A stretch of 64,000 bases of DNA from Amylibacter marinus (GCF_030160015.1 NZ_BSNN01000002.1:62001-126000); one strand, 5' to 3'. Numbered from the stretch's first letter, positions 46,596 to 56,626 are shown. Notes: a model not told the origin generated them from the sequence alone. Program-made: numbers and translations.

Positions 46596-47708
46596 TTATT
46601 TACGCGCGGTTTCTTCGAATTTAAACAACATATCTAGGATCACCGAAGAAGGGTCAAGGTTCACCGCATTTGCATGTTGAACACGACCTTGCAGGGACTG
46701 GCTTAGGCGCGCCCATTTTCGTGCTGCGGCCAGATCGGGTGCAAGTTTCGCCAGAACATTGGCCTCGCCTGTGGCGGCCTCGGCAAGGTTTTGAGGTTGG
46801 AGAGCACCAAATTTTGCAAGGCGTGCGATAAACAGATCGAACATGCGCAGAGTTAGTTGAAAGGTTGCGCTCTTATCCTTGCCAACACAGGCATTTGCCA
46901 ACCGCATAGCGGCGTCCCGATCCATACGCGGCGCATCCTGTACCAAAGTGACGATGGATTGATAGAGGGCGATGCCATCCCCTGCCATTAACTCGATAGA
47001 GCGCCCGATAGAGCCATCTGCCAAAACGGCCAAAGCATCGGATACCGCGCTCTGTTCAAAATCAGCCTGCGTTAGCGCGGCGGCGATATCTTTCGGGGCA
47101 AGAGGGGCGCATTTTAAAATCCGACACCGCGAGCGAATGGTCGGCAAGAGGCGAGCAGGTTGATGACATATCAACAGTATTAAGGTTTTCTCCGGTGGCT
47201 CTTCCAGCAATTTTAACAACGCATTTGCCGCGGCCGTATTCATTTCCTCGGCCGCATCCACAATGGCCACACGCCAGCCTCCATCGGCGGCAGAAAGGGT
47301 GAAAAAGCTCTTGAGCTTGCGGATTTCTTCAACCGTAATATGGGCCTTTAGACGTTTCGCTTTCTCATCCCACGGGCGGCGGGTTAAATACAGGCTAGGC
47401 TCGCCCAAGGCATCTATACGCTTGGCAATGGGGTGGTCGTCTGGGGTATCTAGGCTGCTTACTGGTTGAGCCGGGAACATGGGGTTTGGTTCTGGCTGCG
47501 ACAGCACAAAACGTGCGATGCGCCATGCCAATGTGGCCTTGCCCACGCCATTTGGGCCGGTGATCATCCATGCATGGTGTAGGCGATCAGAATTATAGGC
47601 CGATAGAAAATCGCTCTGCGCCGCATCTTGGCCAAACAGCGTTTTTGTATGGCGCGGGTGGGGCGCCCCATCTAGCTGATCAGATTGCGGGATTTCATCG
47701 GCGCTCAT
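46596..47708 (-). CDS. holB: DNA polymerase III subunit delta'
   Basis: A 370-residue clamp-loader subunit of the AAA+ fold. A P-loop-like GPNGVGKATLAWRIA is present, then VDAAEEMNTAAANALLKLLEEPPEKTLILLICHQPARLLPTIRSRC, the classical delta' signature including the SRC motif. It overlaps the upstream tmk stop by 14 bases. In complex with delta, gamma/tau it loads the beta clamp. Confidence 0.93.
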   Translation of the reverse strand: MSADEIPQSDQLDGAPHPRHTKTLFGQDAAQSDFLSAYNSDRLHHAWMITGPNGVGKATLAWRIARFVLSQPEPNPMFPAQPVSSLDTPDDHPIAKRIDALGEPSLYLTRRPWDEKAKRLKAHITVEEIRKLKSFFTLSAADGGWRVAIVDAAEEMNTAAANALLKLLEEPPEKTLILLICHQPARLLPTIRSRCRILKCAPLAPKDIAAALTQADFEQSAVSDALAVLADGSIGRSIELMAGDGIALYQSIVTLVQDAPRMDRDAAMRLANACVGKDKSATFQLTLRMFDLFIARLAKFGALQPQNLAEAATGEANVLAKLAPDLAAARKWARLSQSLQGRVQHANAVNLDPSSVILDMLFKFEETARK

Positions 47709-48327
47709 TTAGGACCTCTTGGGTAATGCGCAAGATCTCGGCGGCGATCAGGTCTATTTCACGCATGCCATCAATGACATGGCACCGCTTATGGTATTCA
47801 CCCGCAAGTTCCAGAAACCCAGCGCGTAGGGATTTTTGGAACTCTAGGCCGAAATCCTCGAATCGATCCTCGCCGCAGTTGCGGGCCAATCCGCGTGATA
47901 AGGCACGCTCTGGGTCCATATCGATGACAAATGTCAAATCGGCCTCGGTCTGTATCGCCAAATCATGCAGGGCATCAACCATTGAGCGCAAGCTGGCCCG
48001 TGCGACCCCCTGATAGACCCGCGTTGAATCCACAAAACGATCCGAGATCACATGGTGACCCTGTTCCAGCGATGGGATGATGGTTTTTTCCAAATGATCG
48101 CGCCGCGCGGCCGTAAACAGCAAGATTTCAGTCTGTGCAGACCAACGCTCAGTATCACCCTCGACCAATAGCTTTCGGATCAATTCAGCCCCAGTGCTGC
48201 CCCCGGGTTCGCGGGTCTTGACGCAAGTCTGGCCAAGCGCAGTTAGTGCCTCGGCGAGCCGAGTAGATTGGGTTGTTTTTCCCGAACCATCGATGCCCTC
48301 GAACGTGATGAGAAATCCGCGCGACAT
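47695..48327 (-). CDS. tmk: Thymidylate kinase
   Basis: A 210-residue dTMP kinase. P-loop FEGIDGSGKTTQSTRLAE, the DRY-like DRFVDSTRVYQGVAR and the LID region are present. It makes dTDP for DNA synthesis. Three bases separate it from dacC and it overlaps holB. Confidence 0.95.
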   Translation of the reverse strand: MSRGFLITFEGIDGSGKTTQSTRLAEALTALGQTCVKTREPGGSTGAELIRKLLVEGDTERWSAQTEILLFTAARRDHLEKTIIPSLEQGHHVISDRFVDSTRVYQGVARASLRSMVDALHDLAIQTEADLTFVIDMDPERALSRGLARNCGEDRFEDFGLEFQKSLRAGFLELAGEYHKRCHVIDGMREIDLIAAEILRITQEVLNERR

Positions 48328-48330
48328 GGG

Positions 48331-49485
48331 TTAATTTGCTGCCCCAAGTTTATTGCCAATCAAATCCTTAGACAACAAGTGAGCTGCAGCAATCATCCGT
48401 GTAAGAACTCCCCCTTTTTCCACATCGCTAGCGGCAACCAGTGGAAACTCAACGGGGTTCATTTTTGCTACATTCACTTTTAAAGTAGCGATTTGATCGC
48501 CCTTGGCTATGGGGGCTTCGATCGGGCCTTGGTAGCTGATGGACAATTGGATATCAGATTGTACACCCAGCGGGATCAAGCTGGCGATATCATGTTCAGT
48601 GGTCAACGGGACATGTTTTTCTGCACCCAGCCATACCTCCGCGGTCGAGATCGTTGCGCCCTGCTTAAACAGCTCTTTGCTAACAAACTGACGAAAGGCC
48701 CAATTGGTTAGCTTCTCAGCCTCGCTAGCGCGTTCGGCTGCAGATTGTAGGCCCGTGATCATGAATATTACCCGGCGTTTCCCTTGTTTAGCAGAGCCAA
48801 CCAACCCGTATCCGGCCTCGCTGGTATGCCCAGTTTTCAGCCCGTCAGCGCCAATACCAAGGTTAAGCAAAGGATTTCGATTATCTTGCTTTACCCCATC
48901 CCATTCAAAGGACTGCTGGGAAAAATACGGATAAAACTGTGGGAAATCGGTGATTAAACGATTGGCCATAAAAACCAGATCGCGCGCGCTCATACGCTGT
49001 AGCGGATGCGGCCAGCCGGTGGCATTACCAAAGGACGAGGCATTCATGCCCAGCTCGCCAGCGCGATCGGTCATTTGCTGTGCAAAGGCCTCTTCGGTAC
49101 CGGCAAGGTTTTCTGCCACGGTGACACAGGCATCATTGCCCGATTGCACGATAATCCCTTGGATCAGGTTTTCTACGCTGACCCGCTCACCAGAGCGCAG
49201 GAACATGGTCGAGCCCCCGATTTGCTGTGCGCGGTCGGATACCAAAAACTTGGTCTCCATTGTGACGCGCCCATCACGTAGGGCCTCGAACAACATGTTC
49301 AGCGTCATCAATTTAGACATCGAAGCAGGGGGAATCGGGCGGTCCGCATCTTTGGCCAACAGCACTGTGCCAGTGGTTTGATCAACAATCATGGCCGAAG
49401 TAGCGGCGGTATCAAAGGCAATGGCTGGGGTGACCAGCATCAAGGTGGCACTGAGCGTACAGAATATCCGAGACAGAAACTTCAT
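48331..49485 (-). CDS. dacC: D-alanyl-D-alanine carboxypeptidase (PBP5/6 type)
   Basis: A 384-residue penicillin-binding protein with signal peptide (to about residue 23). Active-site motifs: SxxK in PPASMSKLMT, SxN in QSGNDACV and KTG in GLKTGHTSEAGYG. The C-terminal PBP5-type domain and a terminal amphipathic membrane anchor follow. It trims peptidoglycan pentapeptides. It is three bases from both neighbours. Confidence 0.94.
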   Translation of the reverse strand: MKFLSRIFCTLSATLMLVTPAIAFDTAATSAMIVDQTTGTVLLAKDADRPIPPASMSKLMTLNMLFEALRDGRVTMETKFLVSDRAQQIGGSTMFLRSGERVSVENLIQGIIVQSGNDACVTVAENLAGTEEAFAQQMTDRAGELGMNASSFGNATGWPHPLQRMSARDLVFMANRLITDFPQFYPYFSQQSFEWDGVKQDNRNPLLNLGIGADGLKTGHTSEAGYGLVGSAKQGKRRVIFMITGLQSAAERASEAEKLTNWAFRQFVSKELFKQGATISTAEVWLGAEKHVPLTTEHDIASLIPLGVQSDIQLSISYQGPIEAPIAKGDQIATLKVNVAKMNPVEFPLVAASDVEKGGVLTRMIAAAHLLSKDLIGNKLGAAN

Positions 49486-49488
49486 GTT

Positions 49489-50388
49489 TTAGCCCTTTAC
49501 AAGGTAGGCATCATTAAAGCCCATGGCCTTCACCTCTTTCAGTACGCGTGCCTGTTCTGCCTTGCCTGCGGCTGGCCCCGCCAACACACGATAAAAGGTC
49601 TTGCCCTTAGCAGACGAGGTGACGATCTTCCCGCTTAAGCCTTTGGCTTTTAGGGCCTTTAGGGTGCCATCGGCATTGCCTTTTACGCTGAACAGACCCA
49701 GCTGTACATAGCGGGTGTTTGCATCTGCCTTTGGTGCCGCGGGCGCGGCAGGTGCCTTGGCTGATGCGCTTGGCTTAACCGCAGGCTTGGATGGCGGGGT
49801 CGGTTTTTTGGTTGCGCCTTTCCGTGTGGTGGGTTTTTTTGCGGTGGGTTTCGTGTCATCCGCGGTTTCCAGCGCCTCTAAGGCGGTGGTCGCAATGTCC
49901 GTACTATCTGCTGGTTTCACGTCTGTTTTCTTAGCGATTTCGCGTTTTTCAAGACGCATCGCAGTTACAGATAGTGAAACAGGTGTACCGGCGGGGGTAC
50001 CCAGAGCCGAAGCAGCATCTGATGACATTTGAAATGCCGGGCCGGGGGTGCCGCTGCTTTTGCGGAACAACGCACCTATCACGAATTTACCATTTGCTTG
50101 ATTGCGAATGATAACGCGCTCGGGTTGTTTTACATCATTGTGCGCCACCCAAACGCCGCCTAAAGAAGGACGCCCATCCCACAGTGACTTGTCTGTTTTA
50201 TGGAAGACCTCTGGGGCCTCGACATCGACCTCTTTATAAGACTTGGTACCATCGGGGGCGGCATCTATTGCATTGGGCTTGGACTTAAATGGATTGTCGC
50301 CGCTGGTTTCGCAGGCGGCGAGCCCGAGTGCGACTGTTGCAAGCAAAGAAAATTTAAGAAGCTTCGTTTTTTGTAAATGCCTGATCAC
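49489..50388 (-). CDS. SPOR-domain lipoprotein
   Basis: A 299-residue protein with a lipoprotein signal (LLATVALGLAAC, lipobox LAAC). A low-complexity Lys/Pro/Ala/Thr linker (about 160-220) leads to a C-terminal SPOR domain (TRYVQLGLFSVKGNADGTLK..KTFYRVLAGPAAGKAEQ), which binds denuded peptidoglycan glycan strands at septa. An RlpA-like middle region is suggested by WVAHNDVKQPERVIIRNQANG. It heads the dacC-tmk-holB-tatD operon, consistent with cell-envelope work. Confidence 0.85.
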   Translation of the reverse strand: MIRHLQKTKLLKFSLLATVALGLAACETSGDNPFKSKPNAIDAAPDGTKSYKEVDVEAPEVFHKTDKSLWDGRPSLGGVWVAHNDVKQPERVIIRNQANGKFVIGALFRKSSGTPGPAFQMSSDAASALGTPAGTPVSLSVTAMRLEKREIAKKTDVKPADSTDIATTALEALETADDTKPTAKKPTTRKGATKKPTPPSKPAVKPSASAKAPAAPAAPKADANTRYVQLGLFSVKGNADGTLKALKAKGLSGKIVTSSAKGKTFYRVLAGPAAGKAEQARVLKEVKAMGFNDAYLVKG

Positions 50389-50632
50389 GTTACTGACTTT
50401 CCTGTTTTTCCACCCATAGCCCTTGGTGCCATTGGCATGATTTTGCCGCTTATTTTGCGGCTTGGGGCAATGTTATACAATTAACTTCTGTCTTGGAAGT
50501 GGCAAGTCGCGCAAAGAAGCGGCAAGAGTGGCAAAAAAATGAAACTTCTGTATTTTTCGGCGTTTTTTGGCTTGCAACATCGGACGTGGCAATTTAGGGA
50601 AGGCGCACGGATCGACCCCGTATATATGGCAC

Positions 50633-50720
50633 GGAGAGGTGGCAGAGTGGTCGAATGCGGCGGTCTTGAAAACCGTTGAACTGCGAGGTTCCCAGGGTTC
50701 GAATCCCTGTCTCTCCGCCA
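50633..50720 (+). tRNA. tRNA-Ser (anticodon TGA)
   Basis: An 88-base class II tRNA with a long variable arm. Acceptor GGAGAG/CTCTCC with encoded GCCA, anticodon loop CTTGAAA, T-arm GGGTTCGAATCCC. Confidence 0.97.
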
Positions 50721-51148
50721 CTACCTTTTTTGGCAAACTCATGTTTCTCCTTTATGGCCATGGCTACAATTATCGGATTGTGATCCCGATGGATTGGAAA
50801 CATGTATTTTAGACGTGAGGCTTGCCGAGCAGTGATCCGCAGTCATACAGCAGGCGGGTGTAATCGACCTATAATTGGAACTGTGTGTGATCCAATTTTC
50901 GTAGATATGTTTTTAGGTTAACTTGCGCCCATAACGCGAACCAAAATGTTGTGGATTAACAGTGCCAGATGATCAGATAGCTTGCGAATCGCAAAAACCG
51001 ATCGGCACTGTAGAATATGCAGTCCAAGACCAGCATTGTTGCGGCCAAGGCCCCAGCCGATGAGATAGATCGCGTGGCCGTTAAATCCTCTTGGGGTAGT
51101 CACGGCCATAGGCTTCAGAAACTCTATGCCCCGATCGCCATTAGCATA
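50721..51148. other. Stretch with no firm gene, possible gene remnant
   Basis: About 430 bases between tRNA-Ser and purU. A minus-strand frame at 50918-51109 has plausible codon use and ends RVMGAS, but lacks a start signal and a recognised family. It may be the decayed 3' end of a gene; its upstream continuation runs into stops before purU. Confidence 0.4.
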
Positions 51149-52033
51149 TTATCCCAAGCGCTCGGAGCTGTGGCTACCTGGGCTGGCAGGGAAAACCACT
51201 GTTTTGTTGCCATTTAAGAATACGCGGTGGTGGGCATGCGCATGTATCGCGCGTGCCAGGACTTGGCTTTCAACATCACGCCCCAATGATACGTAATCCG
51301 AGGCCGATTGGGCGTGGGTGACGCGCACAATATCTTGTTCGATAATTGGGCCTTCGTCCAGGTCAGCTGTCACATAATGAGACGTGGCCCCGATCAATTT
51401 CACACCCCGCTCATAGGCTTGTTTATAGGGGTTTGCACCCTTGAAGGATGGCAGGAATGAGTGGTGTATGTTAATGATCTTACCTGACATTTTTTGACAC
51501 ATCTCATCTGACAAAATTTGCATATAGCGCGCCAAAACAATCAAATCAGCCTGTTGATCGGTGACGATCTTCATGATCGCCGCTTCGGCCTCGGGCTTGT
51601 TCTCTTTGGTCACCTTTATACAGTGAAACGGGATATCAGCATTAACCACAGGTTTTTGGTAATCCATATGATTAGAAATCACCGCTACGATCTCCACCGG
51701 TAATGCGCCAATACGTATCCGGTAGAGCAAATCATTCAAGCAATGCCCAAAACGGCTGACCATAATCACGACCTTCATTTTCTGGGTTTCGTCGTGAAAC
51801 GCAAACTGCATGTCATGGGGTGAGGCGATGGACAGAAAGGACTGGTCTAGATCTGTGAGGGTGCGATCGGATTCTGATACAAAACTGATCCGCATGAAAA
51901 ATTGCCCAGTACCCAGATCGTCATATTGCGAGCTGTCGGTGATATTGCAGCCATTCTCGGCCAAAAACCCCGCGATTGCCGCGACAATACCGCGGGTAGA
52001 GGGGCAGGTGACTGTGAGGCAATATTTTGTCAT
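51149..52033 (-). CDS. purU: Formyltetrahydrofolate deformylase
   Basis: A 294-residue enzyme that hydrolyses 10-formyl-THF to formate and THF. The start at 52033 (MTKYCLTVTCPSTRG) begins the ACT domain; the frame is open 36 codons further but with no family similarity. The formyltransferase domain carries ISNHMDYQKPV, HHSFLPSFKGANPYKQAYERG and TADLDEGPIIEQD with catalytic Asn/His/Asp. It balances one-carbon folate pools. Transcribed alone. Confidence 0.93.
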   Translation of the reverse strand: MTKYCLTVTCPSTRGIVAAIAGFLAENGCNITDSSQYDDLGTGQFFMRISFVSESDRTLTDLDQSFLSIASPHDMQFAFHDETQKMKVVIMVSRFGHCLNDLLYRIRIGALPVEIVAVISNHMDYQKPVVNADIPFHCIKVTKENKPEAEAAIMKIVTDQQADLIVLARYMQILSDEMCQKMSGKIINIHHSFLPSFKGANPYKQAYERGVKLIGATSHYVTADLDEGPIIEQDIVRVTHAQSASDYVSLGRDVESQVLARAIHAHAHHRVFLNGNKTVVFPASPGSHSSERLG

Positions 52034-52256
52034 AGCATTTTCCGTATGATGCGAAGGTTTGATATCCGTTTCGTATGTTATAAATTTTATGGATGCAATG
52101 TTTGACCGACCCAAGGCGAAAACTGTGAGCAATTTTATCAACCCAGTCTATTTTGCATATTTTTTAAGCAGTTCCTTGATCGGTGGAGACTTATTCACCC
52201 GAGATCCTTTCGTGGGGTCGATCGGCAGGCTACGACCTCTATAAGGGGTGCCAGAA

Positions 52257-52841
52257 ATGACCGAGCCACTGCACATTGTTGTAATCGATCCGAACAAAGA
52301 ACGCGCATTTTTAATTGTAGATGCGCTGCGCGAAAGCGATGATTACCGAATTTCGGTGATCGGAGAAACAACTGGGCTGGCGCGCCGTTTGGGCGAAATG
52401 ACGCCAGATATAATCTTGGTGGATTTCGAAGACCCAGCGCGGGATAGTTTCGAGCAGGTTATCTCTGCCCTTGGGCCCGCCCAAAGGCCTGTTGCGATGT
52501 TTGTTGACCAAACTGATAATCAAATGATGCGCGCCGCCATCGAGGCCGGGGTCAGCGCATATGTGGTGGACGGGTTGCGCAAGGATCGTATCAAGCCGGT
52601 GCTTGAAACTGCTGTTGCTCGGTTTCATGCTTTTGCGCGGATAAAGGCCGAATTAGAGGCTACAAAAACCGCCCTAGCCGAGCGCAAAACTATCGATCGT
52701 GCCAAGGGGTTGCTGATGAAATCCAGAGATTTGTCCGAAGATGACGCCTATGCCCTATTGCGTAAAACCGCCATGGATCAGGGGCGCCGCGTGTCCGAGG
52801 TGGCAGAAGCCTTGGTTACTGCTGCGGGATTACTGTTATGA
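52257..52841 (+). CDS. nasT: NasT-type ANTAR antiterminator
   Basis: About 194 residues. An N-terminal pseudo-receiver (HIVVIDPNKERAFLIVDALRE, phospho-Asp-like D in IILVDFEDP) is followed by a coiled region and a C-terminal ANTAR RNA-binding domain (RAKGLLMKSRDLSEDDAYALLR, then VAEALVTAAGLLL). It binds two-hexaloop RNA hairpins and prevents termination. The ATG at 52257 has AAGGGG at good distance; the in-frame GTG three codons earlier is less likely. Its stop overlaps the nasS ATG, so the pair is made together. It should act on the leader at 54012-54135. Confidence 0.92.
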   Translation: MTEPLHIVVIDPNKERAFLIVDALRESDDYRISVIGETTGLARRLGEMTPDIILVDFEDPARDSFEQVISALGPAQRPVAMFVDQTDNQMMRAAIEAGVSAYVVDGLRKDRIKPVLETAVARFHAFARIKAELEATKTALAERKTIDRAKGLLMKSRDLSEDDAYALLRKTAMDQGRRVSEVAEALVTAAGLLL

Positions 52842-53947
52842 TTGCGGTGCTGAATTGTAGCTATGTGCCCTTGGTCGATGCGGCCCCTCTGATTGTGGCC
52901 AAAGAGCTGGGATATGCCGAGGAAGAGGGCATCCATCTAAACCTCAGCAAGGAAACCAGCTGGTCATCTCTGCGCGATAAATTGATGTATGGGGTGATTG
53001 ACGCAGCGCATATGTTGGCTCCACTGGCGGTTTCATTGGCAAAACAGGGTGTAATCGTACCGCAGGTTCTTAGCCTAAATGGGAATTGTTTTGTCGCGGG
53101 TGATGAATTGGCGGCTTATCTACATGAGCGTGCGATGCGCTTTAATGATGCGGCGTGTTTGGGGCAGTGTCTAGTGAGTAGGGGGCGTGTTCGAATTGGT
53201 GTGCCGTTTTTGGCATCAATGCAAGCCTTGCTTCTACGGTATCTTGTGCGCAAATCTGGCGCCGACCCTGATCTAGTCTTGGATTTCGTGGTCTCGCCCC
53301 CCTCACTGATGGGCGCAAAGCTTCAAAATGGCGAGATCGAGTGTTTCATGGTTGGTGAACCCTGGGGGTCGCTAGCTGTGGCGCAGGGGCTGGGGCAGAT
53401 TTTTCTAACCAGCAGTGCTGTATGGCAAGGGGCGCCAGAAAAGGTTTTGGCGATTTCGCCCAATGTGCTGAATATGAAATCATCCCAGATATTTGCCTTG
53501 ATGCGGGCCTGTGCGCGGGCAGGGCGCTGGTTGTCAGAAAATCGTGATCCGGGTGCGGTGGCCGAGTTATTGGCCAAACCCGATCATTTAGATTGTGCAG
53601 CGGAGCTATTGGAGCATTCTCTAAGTGGTCGTTTCATCTTAAATGAACAAGGGCACTATGGCATCGACAAGCGCGCGCTTGTTTTTGGCGGCCCAGAGGT
53701 TAGTTTTCCGTGGGTTTCACAATCAGCGTGGATCGCTCAAGAGATGCAGATAGATTTGGCGCAATCGCATGTAGGGTTTCGCCCCGACCTCTATCGGGCA
53801 GCCTTGGAATCACTTGGCGGGGCTATGCCTGCTGCCAGTTCAAAATTAGAAGGCGCGCTGTGTCACCCGCGCGCGGTTAGCGCGAACAAAGATTTGGTTT
53901 TGGGGCCGGATGCCTTTTTTGATGGCCAAATTTTCGACCCTGATTAA
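52838..53947 (+). CDS. nasS: Nitrate sensor NasS (cytoplasmic NrtA-like)
   Basis: A 369-residue NrtA/CmpA-family nitrate-binding protein without a signal peptide (MIAVLNCSYVPLVDAAPLIV), hence cytoplasmic. It contains the family segments KLMYGVIDAAHMLAPLAVSL and CFMVGEPWGSLAVAQGLGQ. In Paracoccus and Azotobacter NasS holds NasT inactive until nitrate or nitrite binds. The overlap with nasT and position before the nrt operon support this role. Confidence 0.92.
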   Translation: MIAVLNCSYVPLVDAAPLIVAKELGYAEEEGIHLNLSKETSWSSLRDKLMYGVIDAAHMLAPLAVSLAKQGVIVPQVLSLNGNCFVAGDELAAYLHERAMRFNDAACLGQCLVSRGRVRIGVPFLASMQALLLRYLVRKSGADPDLVLDFVVSPPSLMGAKLQNGEIECFMVGEPWGSLAVAQGLGQIFLTSSAVWQGAPEKVLAISPNVLNMKSSQIFALMRACARAGRWLSENRDPGAVAELLAKPDHLDCAAELLEHSLSGRFILNEQGHYGIDKRALVFGGPEVSFPWVSQSAWIAQEMQIDLAQSHVGFRPDLYRAALESLGGAMPAASSKLEGALCHPRAVSANKDLVLGPDAFFDGQIFDPD

Positions 53948-54011
53948 AATTTAGGCACAAGTTTTGCGACAGCTTTGTTGACCTTTGTGCTGTTACAGAT
54001 ATCATTCAGAC

Positions 54012-54135
54012 AACAGCACACAACGACGTGTTCTGCTTTCACCCAAATGTTGGGTTCCTTCCACCAAGCAACGCCGCTTGATCACAGTATGGTTCTGTTT
54101 TTGCAGAGCTGTGTTTTGGTCAGGCGGCTTTTTTT
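54012..54135 (+). promoter_or_regulatory. NasT-responsive antitermination leader (two hexaloops plus terminator)
   Basis: Hairpin 1 (54014-54035) has stem ACAC/GTGT, extended by CAG/CTG across one mismatch, and the hexaloop AACGAC. Hairpin 2 (54065-54080) has stem CAAGC/GCTTG and hexaloop AACGCC. Both loops have A at position 1 and G at position 4, the ANTAR target rule. The terminator (stem 54073-54083 with 54118-54128, 11 bp with two G-U pairs, then seven T) uses GCCGCTTG from hairpin 2, so hairpin 2 and the terminator exclude each other. NasT holding hairpin 2 would let transcription reach nrtA. Confidence 0.78.
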
Positions 54136-54151
54136 ATTTGGAGACAAAAAA

Positions 54152-55492
54152 ATGAAGAAACAGTTACTGACGCTTTCTGCGGTTATTGCTGGATTTCTGG
54201 CAATGCCTGTACAGGCCGAGATGTTAGATGTTGAAAAAGATGAACTGAAAATTGGTTTCATCAAGCTGACCGATATGGCGCCTTTGGCGATTGCCTATGA
54301 AAAAGGTTTTTTCGAGGACGAGGGGCTGTATGTAACACTTGAGGCACAAGCCAATTGGAAGGTTCTGTTGGATGGTGTAATTGATGGCACACTGGACGGG
54401 GCGCATATGCTGGCGGGTCAGCCATTGGCCGCGACCATAGGTTTTGGCACCAAGGCCGATATTGTGACACCCTTTTCTATGGATCTAAACGGGAACGGAA
54501 TTACAGTTTCCAATGAAATCTGGGACGAGATGAAGCAATACGTTCCCAAAGATGCCGAAGGAAAGCCAATCCACCCGATTTCTGCCGCAGCGCTAAAGCC
54601 AGTGGTTGATCGTTACAAGGATGAGGGCAAGCCCTTTAATATGGGCATGGTGTTCCCTGTATCCACTCATAACTACGAGTTGCGCTACTGGCTTGCTGCC
54701 GGTGGCATTCACCCTGGATTTTATACCGCAGACAACATCAGCGGCCAAGTTGATGCAGACGTATTGCTATCCGTAACCCCCCCACCACAGATGCCAGCCA
54801 CGCTAGAGGCTGGAACCATCCTTGGGTATTGTGTGGGCGAGCCATGGAACCAAGCGGCCGTGGCCAAGGGTATTGGTGTGCCGGTAATTACCGATTACGA
54901 AATCTGGAAGAACAACCCAGAGAAAGTCTTCGGCATGAGCAAGTCCTTTACCGAAGAGAACCCTCAGACCACCTTGGCGCTGACCAAGGCCTTGATCCGT
55001 GCCGCAAAATGGTTGGATCAAAGCAATGAGAACCGCAACGAAGCCGTGAAGATTCTAAGCCAGCCAGAATATGTAGGTGCTAATCCAGAAGTTATTGCCG
55101 CATCTATGACCGGTACATTTGAATATGAAAAAGGTGATGTTCGTTCGGTGCCTGATTTCAACGTGTTTTTCCGCTACTTTGCCAACTATCCGTACTATTC
55201 TGATGCGACATGGTATCTAACACAAATGCGCCGTTGGGGCCAAATTACCGATGCGAAACCTGCTGAATGGTACGAGCAAGTTTCCAAGGATGTGTACAAG
55301 CCAGCAATCTATCTAGAGGCTGCGAAACTGCTGATCGACGAGGGCCATCTATTAGAATCCGAGGTCCCCTTTGGGACAGATGGTTACAAGCCCGCAACAT
55401 CTGATTTTCTGGACGGCGTTACCTATGACGGCAAGGCACCTCTCGCCTATCTGGATGCGCTGAATATTGGTCTGAAAGACCAATCCAACTAA
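54152..55492 (+). CDS. nrtA: Nitrate ABC transporter substrate-binding protein
   Basis: About 446 residues with a Sec signal peptide ([22 protein letters not shown]). Mature segments [52 protein letters not shown] and [18 protein letters not shown] mark the NrtA/CmpA nitrate-bicarbonate binding family. The start at 54152 follows GGAG and lies right behind the leader's terminator. First structural gene of the nitrate operon. Nitrate rather than bicarbonate is inferred from nasA downstream. Confidence 0.93.
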   Translation: MKKQLLTLSAVIAGFLAMPVQAEMLDVEKDELKIGFIKLTDMAPLAIAYEKGFFEDEGLYVTLEAQANWKVLLDGVIDGTLDGAHMLAGQPLAATIGFGTKADIVTPFSMDLNGNGITVSNEIWDEMKQYVPKDAEGKPIHPISAAALKPVVDRYKDEGKPFNMGMVFPVSTHNYELRYWLAAGGIHPGFYTADNISGQVDADVLLSVTPPPQMPATLEAGTILGYCVGEPWNQAAVAKGIGVPVITDYEIWKNNPEKVFGMSKSFTEENPQTTLALTKALIRAAKWLDQSNENRNEAVKILSQPEYVGANPEVIAASMTGTFEYEKGDVRSVPDFNVFFRYFANYPYYSDATWYLTQMRRWGQITDAKPAEWYEQVSKDVYKPAIYLEAAKLLIDEGHLLESEVPFGTDGYKPATSDFLDGVTYDGKAPLAYLDALNIGLKDQSN

Positions 55493-55547
55493 CCACCCCA
55501 AAGTTTTTCGCATCCCCGTGCGAAATAGGAAGTGAAAGGCAAGAGCA

Positions 55548-56621
55548 ATGACATCAATCACAGATCCACAAGTGGACAAAGAAGCCCGTAGAGAGCGCAT
55601 CTTTGGTCGCATTAATAAGGCCGATAGATACCTTGGTATACTTGGATTAGCATGGCTAACCCCAGTGTTGAAGGTCTGCGCCGGGGATGACTTTGGCCGC
55701 AATCTAAAAGACATCTGGCGGTTGTTGGGTGTTCCGGTTCTGGCGATTGTATTGTTCTTGCTTGCTTGGGGGGCGTTGGCCCCCAAGGTTACCACATCTC
55801 TTGGCGCTGTTCCGGGGCCTGTTCAGGTCTGGGAACAGTTCAAGACGTTGAATGCAGATCATGACCGCCAAAGGGACAAGGCCGCGGCCTTTTACGAGCG
55901 CCAAGATGCGCGTAATGCCAAGCTGATCGCGGCTGGGCGCGAAGATAGAGTGAAAGAACGTGCCTTCACCGGTGCGCCAACATTTTACGACCAAATCTGG
56001 ACGTCTCTTGGTACCGTGTTCTTTGGGTTCCTGATTGCGACAGTTATCGCCATTCCCTTGGGGATTGCAGGCGGCCTGTCGCCGTTGGTCGGGGCTGGGA
56101 TGAACCCAATTATTCAAATTTTTAAGCCAGTATCGCCCCTGGCATGGTTGCCAATTGTCACAATGGTTGTATCGGCCACTGTTTCCTCTGCAGACCCTCT
56201 GTTTGCTAAATCGTTTCTGGTTTCTGCAATCACTGTAACGTTGTGCTCGATCTGGCCAACATTGATCAATACCACCCTTGGTGTGGCGTCAATTGATCGG
56301 GATTTGATCAATGTAAGTAAGGTCTTGAAGTTGGGCACATGGACAAAAATCACCAAGCTGGTTCTACCCTCGGCACTTCCGCTTATCTTTACGGGTCTGC
56401 GCCTATCGCTTGGCGTGGGATGGATGGTTTTGATCGCCGCGGAAATGCTGGCTCAGAACCCGGGTCTTGGAAAATTCGTTTGGGATGAATTCCAAAATGG
56501 ATCTAGCCAATCCTTGGCCAAGATTATGGTCGCAGTACTGACCATTGGATTGATTGGGTATATGCTGGATCGCCTGATGTATGCGTTGCAGTCCATGATG
56601 ACATTCTCGATCGACAGGTAA
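55548..56621 (+). CDS. nrtB: Nitrate ABC transporter permease
   Basis: A 357-residue permease with an N-terminal cytoplasmic extension, a TM near 65-82, and a BPD-type permease core. The coupling loop is visible as TKLVLPSALPLIFTGLRLSLG and GVASIDRDLINVSKVLKLG. It forms the membrane channel energised by the double ATPase encoded five bases downstream. Length is longer than cyanobacterial NrtB because of the N-terminal part and an insertion near residues 90-130. Confidence 0.92.
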   Translation: MTSITDPQVDKEARRERIFGRINKADRYLGILGLAWLTPVLKVCAGDDFGRNLKDIWRLLGVPVLAIVLFLLAWGALAPKVTTSLGAVPGPVQVWEQFKTLNADHDRQRDKAAAFYERQDARNAKLIAAGREDRVKERAFTGAPTFYDQIWTSLGTVFFGFLIATVIAIPLGIAGGLSPLVGAGMNPIIQIFKPVSPLAWLPIVTMVVSATVSSADPLFAKSFLVSAITVTLCSIWPTLINTTLGVASIDRDLINVSKVLKLGTWTKITKLVLPSALPLIFTGLRLSLGVGWMVLIAAEMLAQNPGLGKFVWDEFQNGSSQSLAKIMVAVLTIGLIGYMLDRLMYALQSMMTFSIDR

Positions 56622-56626
56622 TCAAC

